A stretch of DNA of 64,000 nt from an uncultured Nonlabens sp. (GCA_947491755.1 CANLKV010000001.1:930001-994000), one strand, 5' to 3'; positions 36,637 to 45,970 are shown, counted from the first letter of the stretch. A program made the numbers and translations. Notes: generated by a model from the sequence alone, not told the origin.

Positions 36637-36669
36637 AAAAAAGCCTTTTCATTTAGAAAAGGCTTTTTT
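36637..36669. terminator. bidirectional terminator between the GYDIA kinase and ppiD
   Basis: Arms AAAAAAGCCTTTTC and GAAAAGGCTTTTTT are perfect complements around a 5-base loop. A-run and T-run flank the stem, so it works for both converging genes. Confidence 0.88.
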
Positions 36670-36687
36670 ATAATGAGATATAAACTC

Positions 36688-38811
36688 TTAATAGAACGAT
36701 GCTCTGCGGTCATCAATTTCTGTAGATTTTTTAAGAGCCTCCACTAGTGCAGATGTAGACTGGTTTGCCATACGTTGTGCAACATCACTAGCATTATTGT
36801 TATAATTTTCTAGGTCTGGAGCATTGTCTATTGCCGTTAATTTGATTACAAAAACGCCCTTCTCTCCAGCGATAGGAGCAGAGGTTGCGCCTTCTTGCAG
36901 GCCAAATGCGGTACCTACCACCTTAGGTTCTTGCCCTATACCAGCTAGCACAGGTGACTGTCTAGTTACTGCTGTAGCGGTTTGCACCGATTGATTTTGA
37001 TTGCTTGCAATGGTATTTATATCATTGCTAGTAATTTGATCCATTATCAATGCTGCCTTCCTTTTATTTCTTAAAATGGTAGTGACTCTAGAGCTTGCTT
37101 CTTCTACAGTCATCAATCCTTTATCAGACTTATTAGTCAAACGTGCGACTACATAACCCCTTGTTGTTTCAAATCGCTCTACATCACCTACTTCGCGGTC
37201 GTTGTCAAATGCCCACTTGACGATATCGCGATTGCGTCCCAATGCAGGTAGGTTTTCATCCATTACTTTTAAATTTCTAACAGGGGTAGGAGTTACATCG
37301 TATTCCTCTGCAATAGCGTTAAAATCACTGCCTTTTTTCTGCACGGCCTGTTGGAATTTTTGCGTTTGCGTGTATAGATTTTTGCTTGTAGCTTTTGATG
37401 CGGCAACTTTTTTGGCAATGGTAGCAAGTTTTACTGCCTCGCCAGCCCCTGTAGCCTCATCAATGCTTATAATGTGGTATCCAAAGGTACTTTCTGCAAC
37501 TCCTACGGTGCCCTCGCTATTCTCAAATAGGAATTTTGTGTAACCAGGAGCATAGCCTGCTGCATTGCCAGAATATACTACCCATCCTAAATCTTGTGCT
37601 AGAATTTGCGGCTCATTTTCTTCATAATAGGCGTAACGAGCATCATAATTTGAGGCACTTTGTCCTATGGTTGATAGGATGCTATCGGCCATTTGCTTTG
37701 CCTCTTCTTTAGTTCTTGTAACATCAGTTCCTGCACGATTTGCACCTGCAAATGGGACTAGAATGTGGCGGTTTTTAATACTGTCTGTGATGATTTTTTT
37801 GTCCTCGATTTTAGAAATCTTTGCATACTCGCCATCGTTGTATGGTCCAACAATAGCACCTACTTCTAGCGTCGCTAGATTGCGTTGTGCGGCAGGTAGT
37901 TTTGAAACCATGGTGTAACGTCCAGTATAAGGCAAGTCAGAGTTTGCGTTGATAAAAGATTCTAGATTCTTTGCATTGCGCAATCCAGCTACAGTTTCGG
38001 TTGTTTTAGTACGCTCGTTGTATTGATTTTCTTTATTTTCTATAAGACCAGCAAGCTCTTTATTGATGTTTTCAATATCTTCTTGTGAGGCTTCGTCTTC
38101 AAATAAAACATATTCAATATTGCGTTGCGCATCTGCTTGAAACTGGCTTTTGTAATCGTTAATGTAACTTTTTATATCTGCCTTAGTGATCTCTATCGTG
38201 CTGTCTGCTATGGTAGAATAAGGAATGTTGACATATTCAAAGCTACGTTTGTCATTGGCTAGACGGTATGCAAACTCGCCATCTGTTCTTGTCCCTATCA
38301 CGCCACTTTTAAGCAGGGTAAAAAATTTCTGTTGACGCACCTGACTTTCTGCAGCAGCAAGATCTTGTGCCCATCCTTGCGGGTTTTGTTCTGCCGCTTG
38401 ATTGACATATTGTGCAAATAACACATCAGAAAATTGTCCATTCTCGTCTTGAAACTGGGGGAAACGAGAGTAAGCAATCTTTAGGTAAGACGCCACTTCC
38501 TCATCAGTAACCTCTATGCCAGCATCTTCTATTTGCTGCGCTAGTACGGCATCGCGCACTTGTTGATCCCACACACCGTTAACCGCCTGTATGGTTGACA
38601 TACCCGCACGTTGATTCATAGTAGCCTCTACCTGACGAGAGAATGATTGACGATCCAGCTCTGTATCGCCCACGTAACCTATCACGTTTTGATCCTCGCT
38701 GGTAAAGCTTCCCTGACGGATTAAGTCACCTATGATAAACGCAAAAAGCGCCAGTGCTATAATAATGATCAAGATCAACCCTTGAGATCTGATTTTACCT
38801 AAAATGGCCAT
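36688..38811 (-). CDS. ppiD: periplasmic folding chaperone / peptidyl-prolyl isomerase PpiD
   Basis: The 707-residue protein starts with a short cytoplasmic segment and one membrane anchor (MAILGKIRSQGLILIIIIALALF is read as residues 1-23, with the helix at about 11-29). A SurA-N-like chaperone domain follows, then one or more parvulin domains; KNRHILVPF and FGYHIISIDEATG mark the best-kept one. It helps fold outer-membrane and secreted proteins. Residue stretches rich in Asp/Gln are normal for the family. The gene ends next to a strong terminator. Confidence 0.9.
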   Translation of the reverse strand: MAILGKIRSQGLILIIIIALALFAFIIGDLIRQGSFTSEDQNVIGYVGDTELDRQSFSRQVEATMNQRAGMSTIQAVNGVWDQQVRDAVLAQQIEDAGIEVTDEEVASYLKIAYSRFPQFQDENGQFSDVLFAQYVNQAAEQNPQGWAQDLAAAESQVRQQKFFTLLKSGVIGTRTDGEFAYRLANDKRSFEYVNIPYSTIADSTIEITKADIKSYINDYKSQFQADAQRNIEYVLFEDEASQEDIENINKELAGLIENKENQYNERTKTTETVAGLRNAKNLESFINANSDLPYTGRYTMVSKLPAAQRNLATLEVGAIVGPYNDGEYAKISKIEDKKIITDSIKNRHILVPFAGANRAGTDVTRTKEEAKQMADSILSTIGQSASNYDARYAYYEENEPQILAQDLGWVVYSGNAAGYAPGYTKFLFENSEGTVGVAESTFGYHIISIDEATGAGEAVKLATIAKKVAASKATSKNLYTQTQKFQQAVQKKGSDFNAIAEEYDVTPTPVRNLKVMDENLPALGRNRDIVKWAFDNDREVGDVERFETTRGYVVARLTNKSDKGLMTVEEASSRVTTILRNKRKAALIMDQITSNDINTIASNQNQSVQTATAVTRQSPVLAGIGQEPKVVGTAFGLQEGATSAPIAGEKGVFVIKLTAIDNAPDLENYNNNASDVAQRMANQSTSALVEALKKSTEIDDRRASFY

Positions 38812-38943
38812 GTTCTCTATTTTAAATTTAAACGGAGGCGAAAATAGCGTTTTCCCTCTAATTATGGAAGCGCAAAGACTTGTAAATATGACACTTTATA
38901 CCCTCATTTATAATATTGTGATCAAGGCGTGTGCGGTGGTTCC

Positions 38944-38957
38944 GCTTTCGCGAAAGC
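38944..38957. repeat. interspersed palindrome, copy 8 (intergenic, upstream of ppiD)
   Basis: Perfect core, 16 bases with flanks, in the 209-base gap between the CorC gene and ppiD. Otherwise the gap shows no gene or terminator. Confidence 0.97.
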
Positions 38958-39020
38958 GTTATCACCTTAAAGCATTGCAATTATCGGGCTTCACAGGTCG
39001 CCAGGCCTCAGGTTTTAAGC

Positions 39021-40295
39021 CTATTCTTCTGGCATTACTTTGAGCTCGACAAGGTCTATCTTATTGTGAGATTTTTCTAGAATCTTGAAACTGAAGTGAT
39101 CGATACGCACCTCTTCTTGTTCTTCAGGAATGTTTTCTGTCTCATGAACAATGAGCCCACCTAGTGTCTCGTACTGCTCACTCTCTGGCAGGTCCAGTTT
39201 AAAGCGTTCATTGACGTAATCTACCTCCAGGCGGGCGCTCAACTTAAAGCTATTCTCGTCTATTTGTGTTTCTATAAGCTGGTCAGAGTCATGCTCGTCT
39301 TCTATCTCTCCAAACAGTTCTTCTACAATATCTTCTACCGTAATCAGACCAGAGGTGCCACCGTACTCGTCTAGAACGATTGCGATGCTTTTGTGTCTTT
39401 TTATAAGTAGATTGAGCACATCCTTTACCAGCATGGTTTCTGGCACGTTGATGACCTCTCTGCGTATATCAGTTACTTTTTGAGGGGAGTTAAACAGATC
39501 AAAACTGTGTACATACCCAGTTATATCATCAATAGTATCTGCATGGGTTAGAATTTTACTTAACCCAGTGGCTACAAATTTTTTGCTCAGGTCTCTAACT
39601 TCTGTGTTTTCCTGTATGGATACCATCTCAGTACGCGGCACCATTACCTCGCGCGCTTTAAGCCCGCCAAAATCTAAAGCATTCTGGAAGATCTGTATTT
39701 CTGTATCTACATCTTCTTGTTCTTGCGCACTCTCCATTTGCTCTGTGATGTAATTTCCTAGTTCTAGTTTTGAGAAGGTTTGTTGTAGATCATCACCGTT
39801 AGATTTGAAAAATATTTTTAATACAAAGTCAGAAAGTTGGATGCAAAACCATGAAATCCCCCAGAAAAGTAAATAAAATAGATAGGCAGGGACGGCAAAA
39901 AACTTGAGCAGTTCATTTGCGTATATCTGGAAAAATACTTTGGGCAAAAACTCTGCTGTAAGTAATATAACCAGGGTTGAGATTATTGTTTGTACAAGAA
40001 GTAACTGGAAGGGGTGGGCGGCAAGTACTGGGTACAGCGTTGTTAATTGTGCTGTTAATAGATCGCCCATTTCAAACCCATAAACAACCAGCGCAATGCT
40101 GTTGCCTATGAGCATGGTTATAATAAACTTTGAGGGTTGTGCAGTAAGGTTGCGCAATACGCGCCCTATTATATCTTGCTGCCTTTTCTCTAGTTCTATA
40201 TGAATTTTGTTTGAAGAAACGTATGCGATTTCCATGCCTGAAAAAAAGGCACTCAGGATAAGCATACACAGGATGATAAGAACTTGTTCTAGCAT
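39021..40295 (-). CDS. CorC/HlyC-family (DUF21-CBS) membrane protein
   Basis: The 424-residue protein has an N-terminal DUF21 (CNNM) domain with four hydrophobic segments and SAFFSGMEIAYVSSN, two CBS domains containing VMVPRTEMVSI and VLDEYGGTSGLITVEDIVEELFGEI, and a C-terminal CorC_HlyC domain. Members are linked to magnesium/cobalt efflux; flavobacterial GldE is a paralogue, but its usual partner gldD is not here, so I do not call it gldE. It overlaps the small membrane protein gene upstream by one base and ends the coaX-to-CorC gene run. Confidence 0.88.
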   Translation of the reverse strand: MLEQVLIILCMLILSAFFSGMEIAYVSSNKIHIELEKRQQDIIGRVLRNLTAQPSKFIITMLIGNSIALVVYGFEMGDLLTAQLTTLYPVLAAHPFQLLLVQTIISTLVILLTAEFLPKVFFQIYANELLKFFAVPAYLFYLLFWGISWFCIQLSDFVLKIFFKSNGDDLQQTFSKLELGNYITEQMESAQEQEDVDTEIQIFQNALDFGGLKAREVMVPRTEMVSIQENTEVRDLSKKFVATGLSKILTHADTIDDITGYVHSFDLFNSPQKVTDIRREVINVPETMLVKDVLNLLIKRHKSIAIVLDEYGGTSGLITVEDIVEELFGEIEDEHDSDQLIETQIDENSFKLSARLEVDYVNERFKLDLPESEQYETLGGLIVHETENIPEEQEEVRIDHFSFKILEKSHNKIDLVELKVMPEE

Positions 40296-40489
40296 TATTT
40301 TTTACTGCGTTCCTCAAATCTACGACGGAAACGGCGCTTGAAGAAAAACATAAATACAGCTAGTGCTGCCATACCAAACAATAGGTAAGATCGCTGCGGC
40401 GTCTCTGCATACTCGTAGATACCCGTAGCTATAAATAACACGGCAAAAAACAAATAGGCGTATTCAAAGTATTTAAAAAACTTACTCAT
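40295..40489 (-). CDS. small two-helix membrane protein
   Basis: This 64-residue protein has two hydrophobic segments (about 10-26 and 34-50) and ends in a very basic tail (KRRFRRRFEERSKK), so it probably sits in the inner membrane with the tail inside. It overlaps lptC by 8 bases and the CorC gene by one base. This supports a real gene in the operon. I do not recognise the family. Confidence 0.75.
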   Translation of the reverse strand: MSKFFKYFEYAYLFFAVLFIATGIYEYAETPQRSYLLFGMAALAVFMFFFKRRFRRRFEERSKK

Positions 40490-41054
40490 CTTTAGGTTTT
40501 ATATAATAAGCATCCCTGGCATTGCGCACAGATGCGTTTGTTAATCGTTCGTTAGAGTCTATAATGTCGCCAGCCGTTTTACTGCTATTTACCAGATCAG
40601 TGCGGAATGGTTGATCCGTAAAAATCCACTTTGATTTCCGGTCCCAGTACAATTGATCGCCGTAAAAGGTATTTCCCTCGCTGGTCACAATCTTTACATT
40701 ACCTTGTAAATCTACAAGATTTGTTTCATTGTATTGTACCCCATAGTCTGCAGTTATGGTGGTTTTTTCTTGATTATCCCCTGTAGCACCATAGACCTCT
40801 ACGGTTACTCCTTCTGGAAATTCTGTATAGGGGAAGTCATCATTAGAATAATCCAACATCAATTTACCAGCCAGTGTTACTACCAGTCGACCACTATCGG
40901 TATGTTTGAGCAATAAATTTTCAACTGCACTGCTAGGCTCGTTAGAAACGGCATTCATTTTTGCAACTTCTTTAAGATTATCGGTGCAGGCAAAAAAACA
41001 GATCACGGCCATGGCCGTGATCGTAATTTTAAATATGTATAAACCTTGTTTCAT
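40482..41054 (-). CDS. lptC: LPS export protein LptC
   Basis: The 190-residue protein has a signal or anchor with a lipobox-like FFACTDN and a single OstA/LptC-type beta-jellyroll (LLKHTDSGRLVVTLAGKLM to GNTFYGDQLYWDRKSKWIFT). LptC bridges the LptBFG transporter and periplasmic LptA. The Cys at about residue 23 suggests a lipoprotein form. The gene starts directly after the TPR gene ends, in a run with coaX, an outer-membrane protein gene and the TPR gene. Confidence 0.88.
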   Translation of the reverse strand: MKQGLYIFKITITAMAVICFFACTDNLKEVAKMNAVSNEPSSAVENLLLKHTDSGRLVVTLAGKLMLDYSNDDFPYTEFPEGVTVEVYGATGDNQEKTTITADYGVQYNETNLVDLQGNVKIVTSEGNTFYGDQLYWDRKSKWIFTDQPFRTDLVNSSKTAGDIIDSNERLTNASVRNARDAYYIKPKDE

Positions 41055-42413
41055 TTAAGGTACTCTTACCGATTCCCCTATCCAACAATTAAAGCTTACC
41101 GTATCACCAGACTTGTACTCTTTACTCATAAAGATATCTTGTGATTGTGGCGCTCTACCATTGTAGCTAGCTGCTGCTTGCAAAGCATTTGATCTAATAG
41201 ACGGATCTACAGATGCTGCTTTATTAGCATAACGGGCTGCTACCCAGTTAACGGCTCTTTTTTCAAATACCGTGTCGCCGCAGCTGTTAGCACTGCTTGC
41301 AATCATATTTGCAATTTGTAAAAACGGTGCTCCAAAAGAAGGCTTAGCTGCGTTTGATGCAATGAACTCTCTTTTAGCACTTCCATATTGACCTTGCTTT
41401 TTATAAGCAAGCCCTTTTTTGTAATGAATCTTTGATTGCAAATCGTTACTTACTCCTAGCTCCAGTGCTTGATCCCAGTATTCAAATTGTTCCTTTTGCG
41501 TCTCTGCAATATTTCCTAAACCATAGGCTGTTCTTGCACTAGGGTTAATTTCATGCAAGGCTTTTACAGAGGATATGTACAAAGGTACATCCGTACATTC
41601 TTTAGCTTGCAATCTTCTTAAAACATTAGATAACCATGCTTCATTGTCTTTCTTGTTTTCAAAATCTGCTTCATACAATGGTATTAATTTATCACAATCT
41701 GCTAGTTGACCCAGTGTGCCATTCACACTTTTCATCACTATACCATAGTTTTTGATGTTAATTTCTTGAGCTTCCTTATTTTTTTGCTCATCGCTAGTCA
41801 ATTCACCCGCAGCTTCCTTCTCTAACAGTTCAGTAATTATTTTACCTCTTTCATCCTGTACGGTTTCAATTTGAGCGACAAGATTATCATAAACATCAAA
41901 AAATTCTTGTAGGTCAATTGTGCCAGCCTCATATCTTCTTTTGGCAAGCTCAAAATAAGTGATCATTGCATTAGGATCAGTAAAGCTTTCTCTGTCTAGA
42001 TCAAAAGCATGCTGTAGCATTTCAAATTGCTCATCAACAGTACCTACATTGTATTTAAACATGGTACGACCTATCTCGCTTTCTTTTTTACTTACATTAA
42101 TAATTTCAGGAAAATCAGTAACCTCTGTACGTAACATTTTAAGAAGGCCTTTTACATTCTCTTCTTCATTTCCTATGTTATTTCTCAAGCGGTGTTCATA
42201 GATGCGCTCTCCATACTGGTAAATCGCTGCGCTTGCTTTTGGACATTTTTCTACTAGCGGTCCTAGTTGTTTGTAGGCCTCATCATAACTTCTGGCTTTT
42301 GCATTTTCAGCAAATATCTGTAACATAACAGTACAGTCGTCTGCTTCTTGCGCTTTCGCGAAAGCGAGACTCAAAACAGCAATAGCTGCAAGCAAGAGGT
42401 TTCTTTTCTTCAT
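41055..42413 (-). CDS. exported TPR-repeat protein
   Basis: The 452-residue protein has a signal peptide (MKKRNLLLAAIAVLSLAFAKA) and helical repeats of TPR type over most of its length (for example KIHYKKGLAYKKQGQYGSAKREF). It likely scaffolds envelope proteins; no enzymatic motif is seen. The palindrome encodes AFAKA at residues 17-21, placing Ala19 and Ala21 at the -3 and -1 positions of the predicted signal peptidase site. The N-terminal methionine and charges are normal. Its operon neighbours suggest a role in envelope assembly. Confidence 0.85.
   Translation of the reverse strand: MKKRNLLLAAIAVLSLAFAKAQEADDCTVMLQIFAENAKARSYDEAYKQLGPLVEKCPKASAAIYQYGERIYEHRLRNNIGNEEENVKGLLKMLRTEVTDFPEIINVSKKESEIGRTMFKYNVGTVDEQFEMLQHAFDLDRESFTDPNAMITYFELAKRRYEAGTIDLQEFFDVYDNLVAQIETVQDERGKIITELLEKEAAGELTSDEQKNKEAQEINIKNYGIVMKSVNGTLGQLADCDKLIPLYEADFENKKDNEAWLSNVLRRLQAKECTDVPLYISSVKALHEINPSARTAYGLGNIAETQKEQFEYWDQALELGVSNDLQSKIHYKKGLAYKKQGQYGSAKREFIASNAAKPSFGAPFLQIANMIASSANSCGDTVFEKRAVNWVAARYANKAASVDPSIRSNALQAAASYNGRAPQSQDIFMSKEYKSGDTVSFNCWIGESVRVP
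42352..42365. repeat. interspersed palindrome, copy 9 (in TPR gene signal peptide)
   Basis: Perfect core, 16 bases with flanks. Read as AFAK at the predicted signal peptidase site. Confidence 0.97.
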
Positions 42414-42449
42414 GATTTTGGATTTAAAATGATTTGTTTTGTTGGTTTT

Positions 42450-43700
42450 CTAATTGTATCTCCTCTTCTGGAACCACTGATCGTTAAATGACAAACCTAT
42501 GGAAAGGCTGAAGAAGTTTTCTTTAATAAGGTTGTTCGTTTCTGTACCGCGTTGGCCATATTCTAGTCCTATGTTTGCGTTAGAGAAGGTGCCACCTCGT
42601 CCTATAGGTAATCCTAATCCAAAAGATATGCCAAACTCATTGATCTCTTCTCCATTCACTAGCAGTCCGTTTTCTTCATAACGCAAGCCACCCCTGTAAA
42701 CTACTCGATCCCAGTAGCTTGAAATACTATTGTAATTAGGGATGTAAAAACCTCCTAGTCTCATAGAGGTTGCATCGATAAAAGAGCTATTCTCTGGGGC
42801 AAAGGATCGGGTTCCAGAGGAGCTTGTACCCCTGTGGGTAAACTCTCCCGCAACATGCCACTTAAAAGGTTTTCCATAACCCAGGCCTATAGTTAATTCT
42901 TCTGGTAATTTCAATTTTTGCTTGGTCTCTTCTCCAACAATTACATTGGTAAAATTTTCAGTGAGTTCGCTTGTTAAGGTAAAAGTTCCTACACGTCTCA
43001 CGTTTCTAGCTGTGATATCGCTTTCTGGCTCATAGGTAACCGCCGCGGTCAGGTTGTTACCATTTGCCAGTTTGAGGTCGTAATTGAGCGCTAGATTGAA
43101 AGAAAGACCACTCAGATCGGTTTCATTTTCTTCATTTGTACCAAATTCAATAGGGCCTAAAAAGAGACTAGAAGAGTTTGTTTCTTCTCCAAAGTTGTAG
43201 CGCAGTTCTGCACCTATGCTCAAGCCCTTTGTAAGCTGGTGGCCCATAGCAAAATAAGCACGATTTACAGACCCCTCACCAGAAAATCGGGTGTAACTAC
43301 TAGGTGTCAGGTCGCCAATCAAATAACCTACCGATTGGAACGGCAACAGTCCAAATCCGAAAGCAGTTTTAGGACTTACTGGCACTCCTATACTTACGTA
43401 TTGTACAGATGTAGCGTCATACTCGTCTGAGTCTGTGGATGTGCTAGCAAATGTTTCTGTATGTGTAGCCCCTATTGCATAAGTAGTAAGTCTAAGTTTA
43501 CTGTAGGCAGCGGGATTCTGTAAATTTAAGTGTATGCTGTCCGTATAAGTACGCAAGCCGGCCATACTGCGGTTTGCAATAGTACCTCTAAAGGTTTGTT
43601 GCCCTAACCCAAAAAATGAATATGGAGAGGAAGTACGTGATTGAGCCCAGCTGCCCATTACGGTACATAGGAAGATCACGGTTAAAAGACTTCTGATCAT
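42450..43700 (-). CDS. outer-membrane beta-barrel protein, unknown function
   Basis: The 416-residue protein has a signal peptide ending GSWAQ and a pattern of alternating aromatic and polar residues with a barrel-like C-terminus (FSLSIGLSFNDQWF). Short phrases such as SPYSFFGLG, NPAAYSKLRL and GFGLLPFQSVGYLI resemble flavobacterial FadL/OmpP1-like or uncharacterised barrels. The start overlaps the coaX stop by 4 bases and the TPR gene follows closely. The transported substrate, if any, cannot be named. Confidence 0.8.
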   Translation of the reverse strand: MIRSLLTVIFLCTVMGSWAQSRTSSPYSFFGLGQQTFRGTIANRSMAGLRTYTDSIHLNLQNPAAYSKLRLTTYAIGATHTETFASTSTDSDEYDATSVQYVSIGVPVSPKTAFGFGLLPFQSVGYLIGDLTPSSYTRFSGEGSVNRAYFAMGHQLTKGLSIGAELRYNFGEETNSSSLFLGPIEFGTNEENETDLSGLSFNLALNYDLKLANGNNLTAAVTYEPESDITARNVRRVGTFTLTSELTENFTNVIVGEETKQKLKLPEELTIGLGYGKPFKWHVAGEFTHRGTSSSGTRSFAPENSSFIDATSMRLGGFYIPNYNSISSYWDRVVYRGGLRYEENGLLVNGEEINEFGISFGLGLPIGRGGTFSNANIGLEYGQRGTETNNLIKENFFSLSIGLSFNDQWFQKRRYN

Positions 43701-44419
43701 GAATTGATTTTGTAAATGTTATGGATGCCATAAAGCATCAAAAAAGGCGACGCAAAGAAACGGTTTTTCATCTGTTTTATCAATAAATCTGCATCGCCAC
43801 CGGTAATGATTACATTTAAGTCGGTATAATGCTTTTTATATTGTTTAATAGTTCCTTTGATTTCTTGTGCAAGACCGTTAACGACACCACTCAATATCGC
43901 ATTAACTGTTGAGTCACCTATGAAATGAGCGGGCAGTTGTGGTTCTATCAACGGCAAGTTTGCTGTAAAATTATGCAATGATTTTAATCTCATGCTCAAG
44001 CCTGGAGAGATTCCACCACCTTTGTAATTATTTTGAGAGTCCACAAAATCATAAGTGATACAGGTGCCTGCGTCTATGACTAGCGAGTTTTGTGCTGGTG
44101 CTTGATGGATGGCTCCTGCTACTAACGCTTTGCGGTCGTTGCCCAAGGTTGGTGCTTTATAATGATTTTCAAAAGGCAATACAGTCTGTTGGTTTATGTG
44201 GTACACGGTCAATAGACTTTCAAGACCCTGCAATAGTTTAATATCTATAGAACCTACCTGGCAAACGCACGCGTTTGCTAGATCTTTATAACTAGACTTA
44301 AAAGACCGTATTTGATTTAAAAATTGCGCGGGAGTAGTGCGTACTAGATCGTAAACACTTACATCATCAACTATCGCTAGCTTGATGGCTGTATTACCTA
44401 TGTCTACTGCCAGTATCAT
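43697..44419 (-). CDS. coaX: type III pantothenate kinase
   Basis: The 240-residue protein is an ASKHA-fold pantothenate kinase: IDIGNTAIKLAI at the N-terminus, NDRKALVAGAIH, VIDAGTCITYDFVD and GGGISPGLSMRLKSL. It starts coenzyme A synthesis. It is short of the usual 255 or so residues by little. The gene begins 13 bases after the 3' end of tRNA-Val on the same strand and overlaps the barrel gene downstream, so it may share a transcript with the tRNAs. Confidence 0.94.
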   Translation of the reverse strand: MILAVDIGNTAIKLAIVDDVSVYDLVRTTPAQFLNQIRSFKSSYKDLANACVCQVGSIDIKLLQGLESLLTVYHINQQTVLPFENHYKAPTLGNDRKALVAGAIHQAPAQNSLVIDAGTCITYDFVDSQNNYKGGGISPGLSMRLKSLHNFTANLPLIEPQLPAHFIGDSTVNAILSGVVNGLAQEIKGTIKQYKKHYTDLNVIITGGDADLLIKQMKNRFFASPFLMLYGIHNIYKINS

Positions 44420-44432
44420 ATGGTTAAAATCG

Positions 44433-44507
44433 TGTGGAATACTGGATTCGAACCAGTGACCTCTGCCCTGTCAAGGCAGCGCTCTAAACCAACTGAGCTA
44501 ATCCCAC
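44433..44507 (-). tRNA. tRNA-Val (anticodon GAC)
   Basis: The minus strand folds into a full cloverleaf of 75 bases. The acceptor GTGGGAT pairs with ATTCCAC (one G-T), the D-arm is GCTC...GAGC, the anticodon loop TTGACAG gives GAC, and the T-arm is ACTGG-TTCGAAT-CCAGT. The discriminator is A and no CCA is encoded. Confidence 0.93.
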
Positions 44508-44561
44508 GATATGGACAATGTCCTATAACAAAAAACCCAATCAACGCGATCGGGTTTGCTG

Positions 44562-44634
44562 TGGTACCTCCAGGAATCGAACCAGGGACACATGGATTTT
44601 CAGTCCATTGCTCTACCAACTGAGCTAAGGTACC
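44562..44634 (-). tRNA. tRNA-Phe (anticodon GAA)
   Basis: The minus strand forms a 73-base cloverleaf. The acceptor GGTACCT pairs fully with AGGTACC, the D-arm is GCTC...GAGC, the anticodon stem ATGGA/TCCAT carries loop CTGAAAA with GAA, and the T-arm is CCTGG-TTCGATT-CCTGG preceded by TGTC. Discriminator A, no encoded CCA. It precedes tRNA-Val by 54 bases. Confidence 0.95.
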
Positions 44635-44654
44635 GTTTGCTTTAAAAGCGGTGG

Positions 44655-44662
44655 CAAATTTA
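44655..44662 (-). promoter_or_regulatory. candidate -7 promoter element of the tRNA-Phe/tRNA-Val transcript
   Basis: The minus strand reads TAAATTTG, an exact TAnnTTTG match, 20 bases before the tRNA-Phe 5' end. That spacing suits a short leader. A -33 TTG was not seen. Confidence 0.5.
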
Positions 44663-44719
44663 CAATAATTATGCATTGTTAAAAGAAAAAGGCCATTTAA
44701 TTTCAACTTTTTTGACACA

Positions 44720-45970
44720 TCATATTTTATCGAGCGCTCTTTCTAATGCCATGCCTCGAGATCCTTTCAGTAAAATAGTGGTGTAGGGTTTGATTTCCAG
44801 ATGGTTTATAAATTGATCAAACGCTATGTAGTCCTTAAACTTTCTGTTCTCTTGAGCTGTCGTGCGGTAAAAATTTTCACCGATGACGTAGTATTCTTCA
44901 ATTCCCAGTTCCTCTAGCAGTGCAATGATATCTTCATGCTCCTGACTGGCATATATCCCTAATTCAAACATGTCTCCTAGAATTGCCATGCGTGGCTTTT
45001 TCACTTTTGATAAGCTCATTAATGCTGCTCGCATGCTGGTAGGGTTTGCATTGTAAGCGTCCTTAATTATGGTGTACTGTTCCCGTTCTAGTATTTGAGA
45101 GCGGTTATTTTGTGGTACATAACTAGATAAGCCACGAGCAATTTGCTCTTGACTCAAATTTAACTCTAGGCCCACCGCAGCGGCCAGCTCCATATTTGCT
45201 ACATTATAACTTCCTGTCACTTGTGTCTCAACAGTCATTTCATCCCACTGGAATGTTATAGGTTGTACAGTGATAGGGGTAAAGCTAGGCGCTAGGCTGC
45301 GATCTATTTGTGCTGTTCTAGCTACTTGCTCCTCATCCTGTGGGCGAATTATTGCTTTTTTGTGATTTGCTCTTAAAAAGTCATAAAGTTCGCTTTTCCC
45401 TTTTTTGACGCCTTCTATACCACCGAAACCTTCTAAATGGGCTTTACCAAAGTTAGTTATCAATCCAATGTCTGGCCGCGCTATCTCGCATAAAGCGGCT
45501 ATTTCTCGTTGGTGATTTGCTCCCATTTCTACCACGCCTACTTCGGTATGCTCTGTAAAGGATAAAAGTGTGAGGGGTACTCCTATATGGTTATTAAAAT
45601 TACCAACAGTTCCAGTAACGTTAAACCTTTCTCTCAATACGCTTATGATCAACTCCTTAGTCGTGGTTTTTCCATTGCTCCCAGTAAGGGCAACAATAGG
45701 TGCTTTTAATTGATTGCGATGGTAGGTAGCAAGTTTTTGCAGTGCTGCCAGGCTGTCCTCGACCACAGTAACACGATCGTTATGAGCGTAAGTGGCATCG
45801 GTACAAATTACATGTGAGGCATTAAGCTCTAGGGCTTTATTTACATAAGTGTTCCCATCGTGATTCTCTCCAGATAGAGCAAAGAATAGCTCTCCTGGTT
45901 GTAGGGTACGGGTATCTGTGCTAACTCCTTTGCTTTCGCAAAATCGTGCATATATATCTTCTATTTGCAT
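44720..45970 (-). CDS. murF: UDP-N-acetylmuramoyl-tripeptide--D-alanyl-D-alanine ligase
   Basis: The 416-residue Mur ligase has an N-terminal uridine-binding region (VSTDTRTLQPGELFFALSG), the ATP loop ALTGSNGKTTTKELI and the central MGANHQREIAALCEIARPD and AYNANPTSM motifs. It adds D-Ala-D-Ala to the peptidoglycan precursor in the cytosol. It lies downstream of gldJ but behind a strong terminator, so it is probably transcribed separately. A degraded half of the palindrome (GCTTTCGCAAAA on the plus strand) lies near its 5' end. Confidence 0.96.
   Translation of the reverse strand: MQIEDIYARFCESKGVSTDTRTLQPGELFFALSGENHDGNTYVNKALELNASHVICTDATYAHNDRVTVVEDSLAALQKLATYHRNQLKAPIVALTGSNGKTTTKELIISVLRERFNVTGTVGNFNNHIGVPLTLLSFTEHTEVGVVEMGANHQREIAALCEIARPDIGLITNFGKAHLEGFGGIEGVKKGKSELYDFLRANHKKAIIRPQDEEQVARTAQIDRSLAPSFTPITVQPITFQWDEMTVETQVTGSYNVANMELAAAVGLELNLSQEQIARGLSSYVPQNNRSQILEREQYTIIKDAYNANPTSMRAALMSLSKVKKPRMAILGDMFELGIYASQEHEDIIALLEELGIEEYYVIGENFYRTTAQENRKFKDYIAFDQFINHLEIKPYTTILLKGSRGMALERALDKI

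Noticed and set aside
38804..39043. 79-codon open frame on the plus strand between ppiD and the CorC gene
   Set aside because: It starts inside ppiD on the opposite strand, ends inside the CorC gene, contains the palindrome, and has no recognisable domain. It looks like chance.
44416..44718. Open frame covering both tRNA genes
   Set aside because: The sequence is explained by two well-folded tRNAs and the protein has no family features.
45931..45943. Possible further copy of the palindrome in murF
   Set aside because: Only one half matches well (GCTTTCGCAAAA). I did not count it as a copy.
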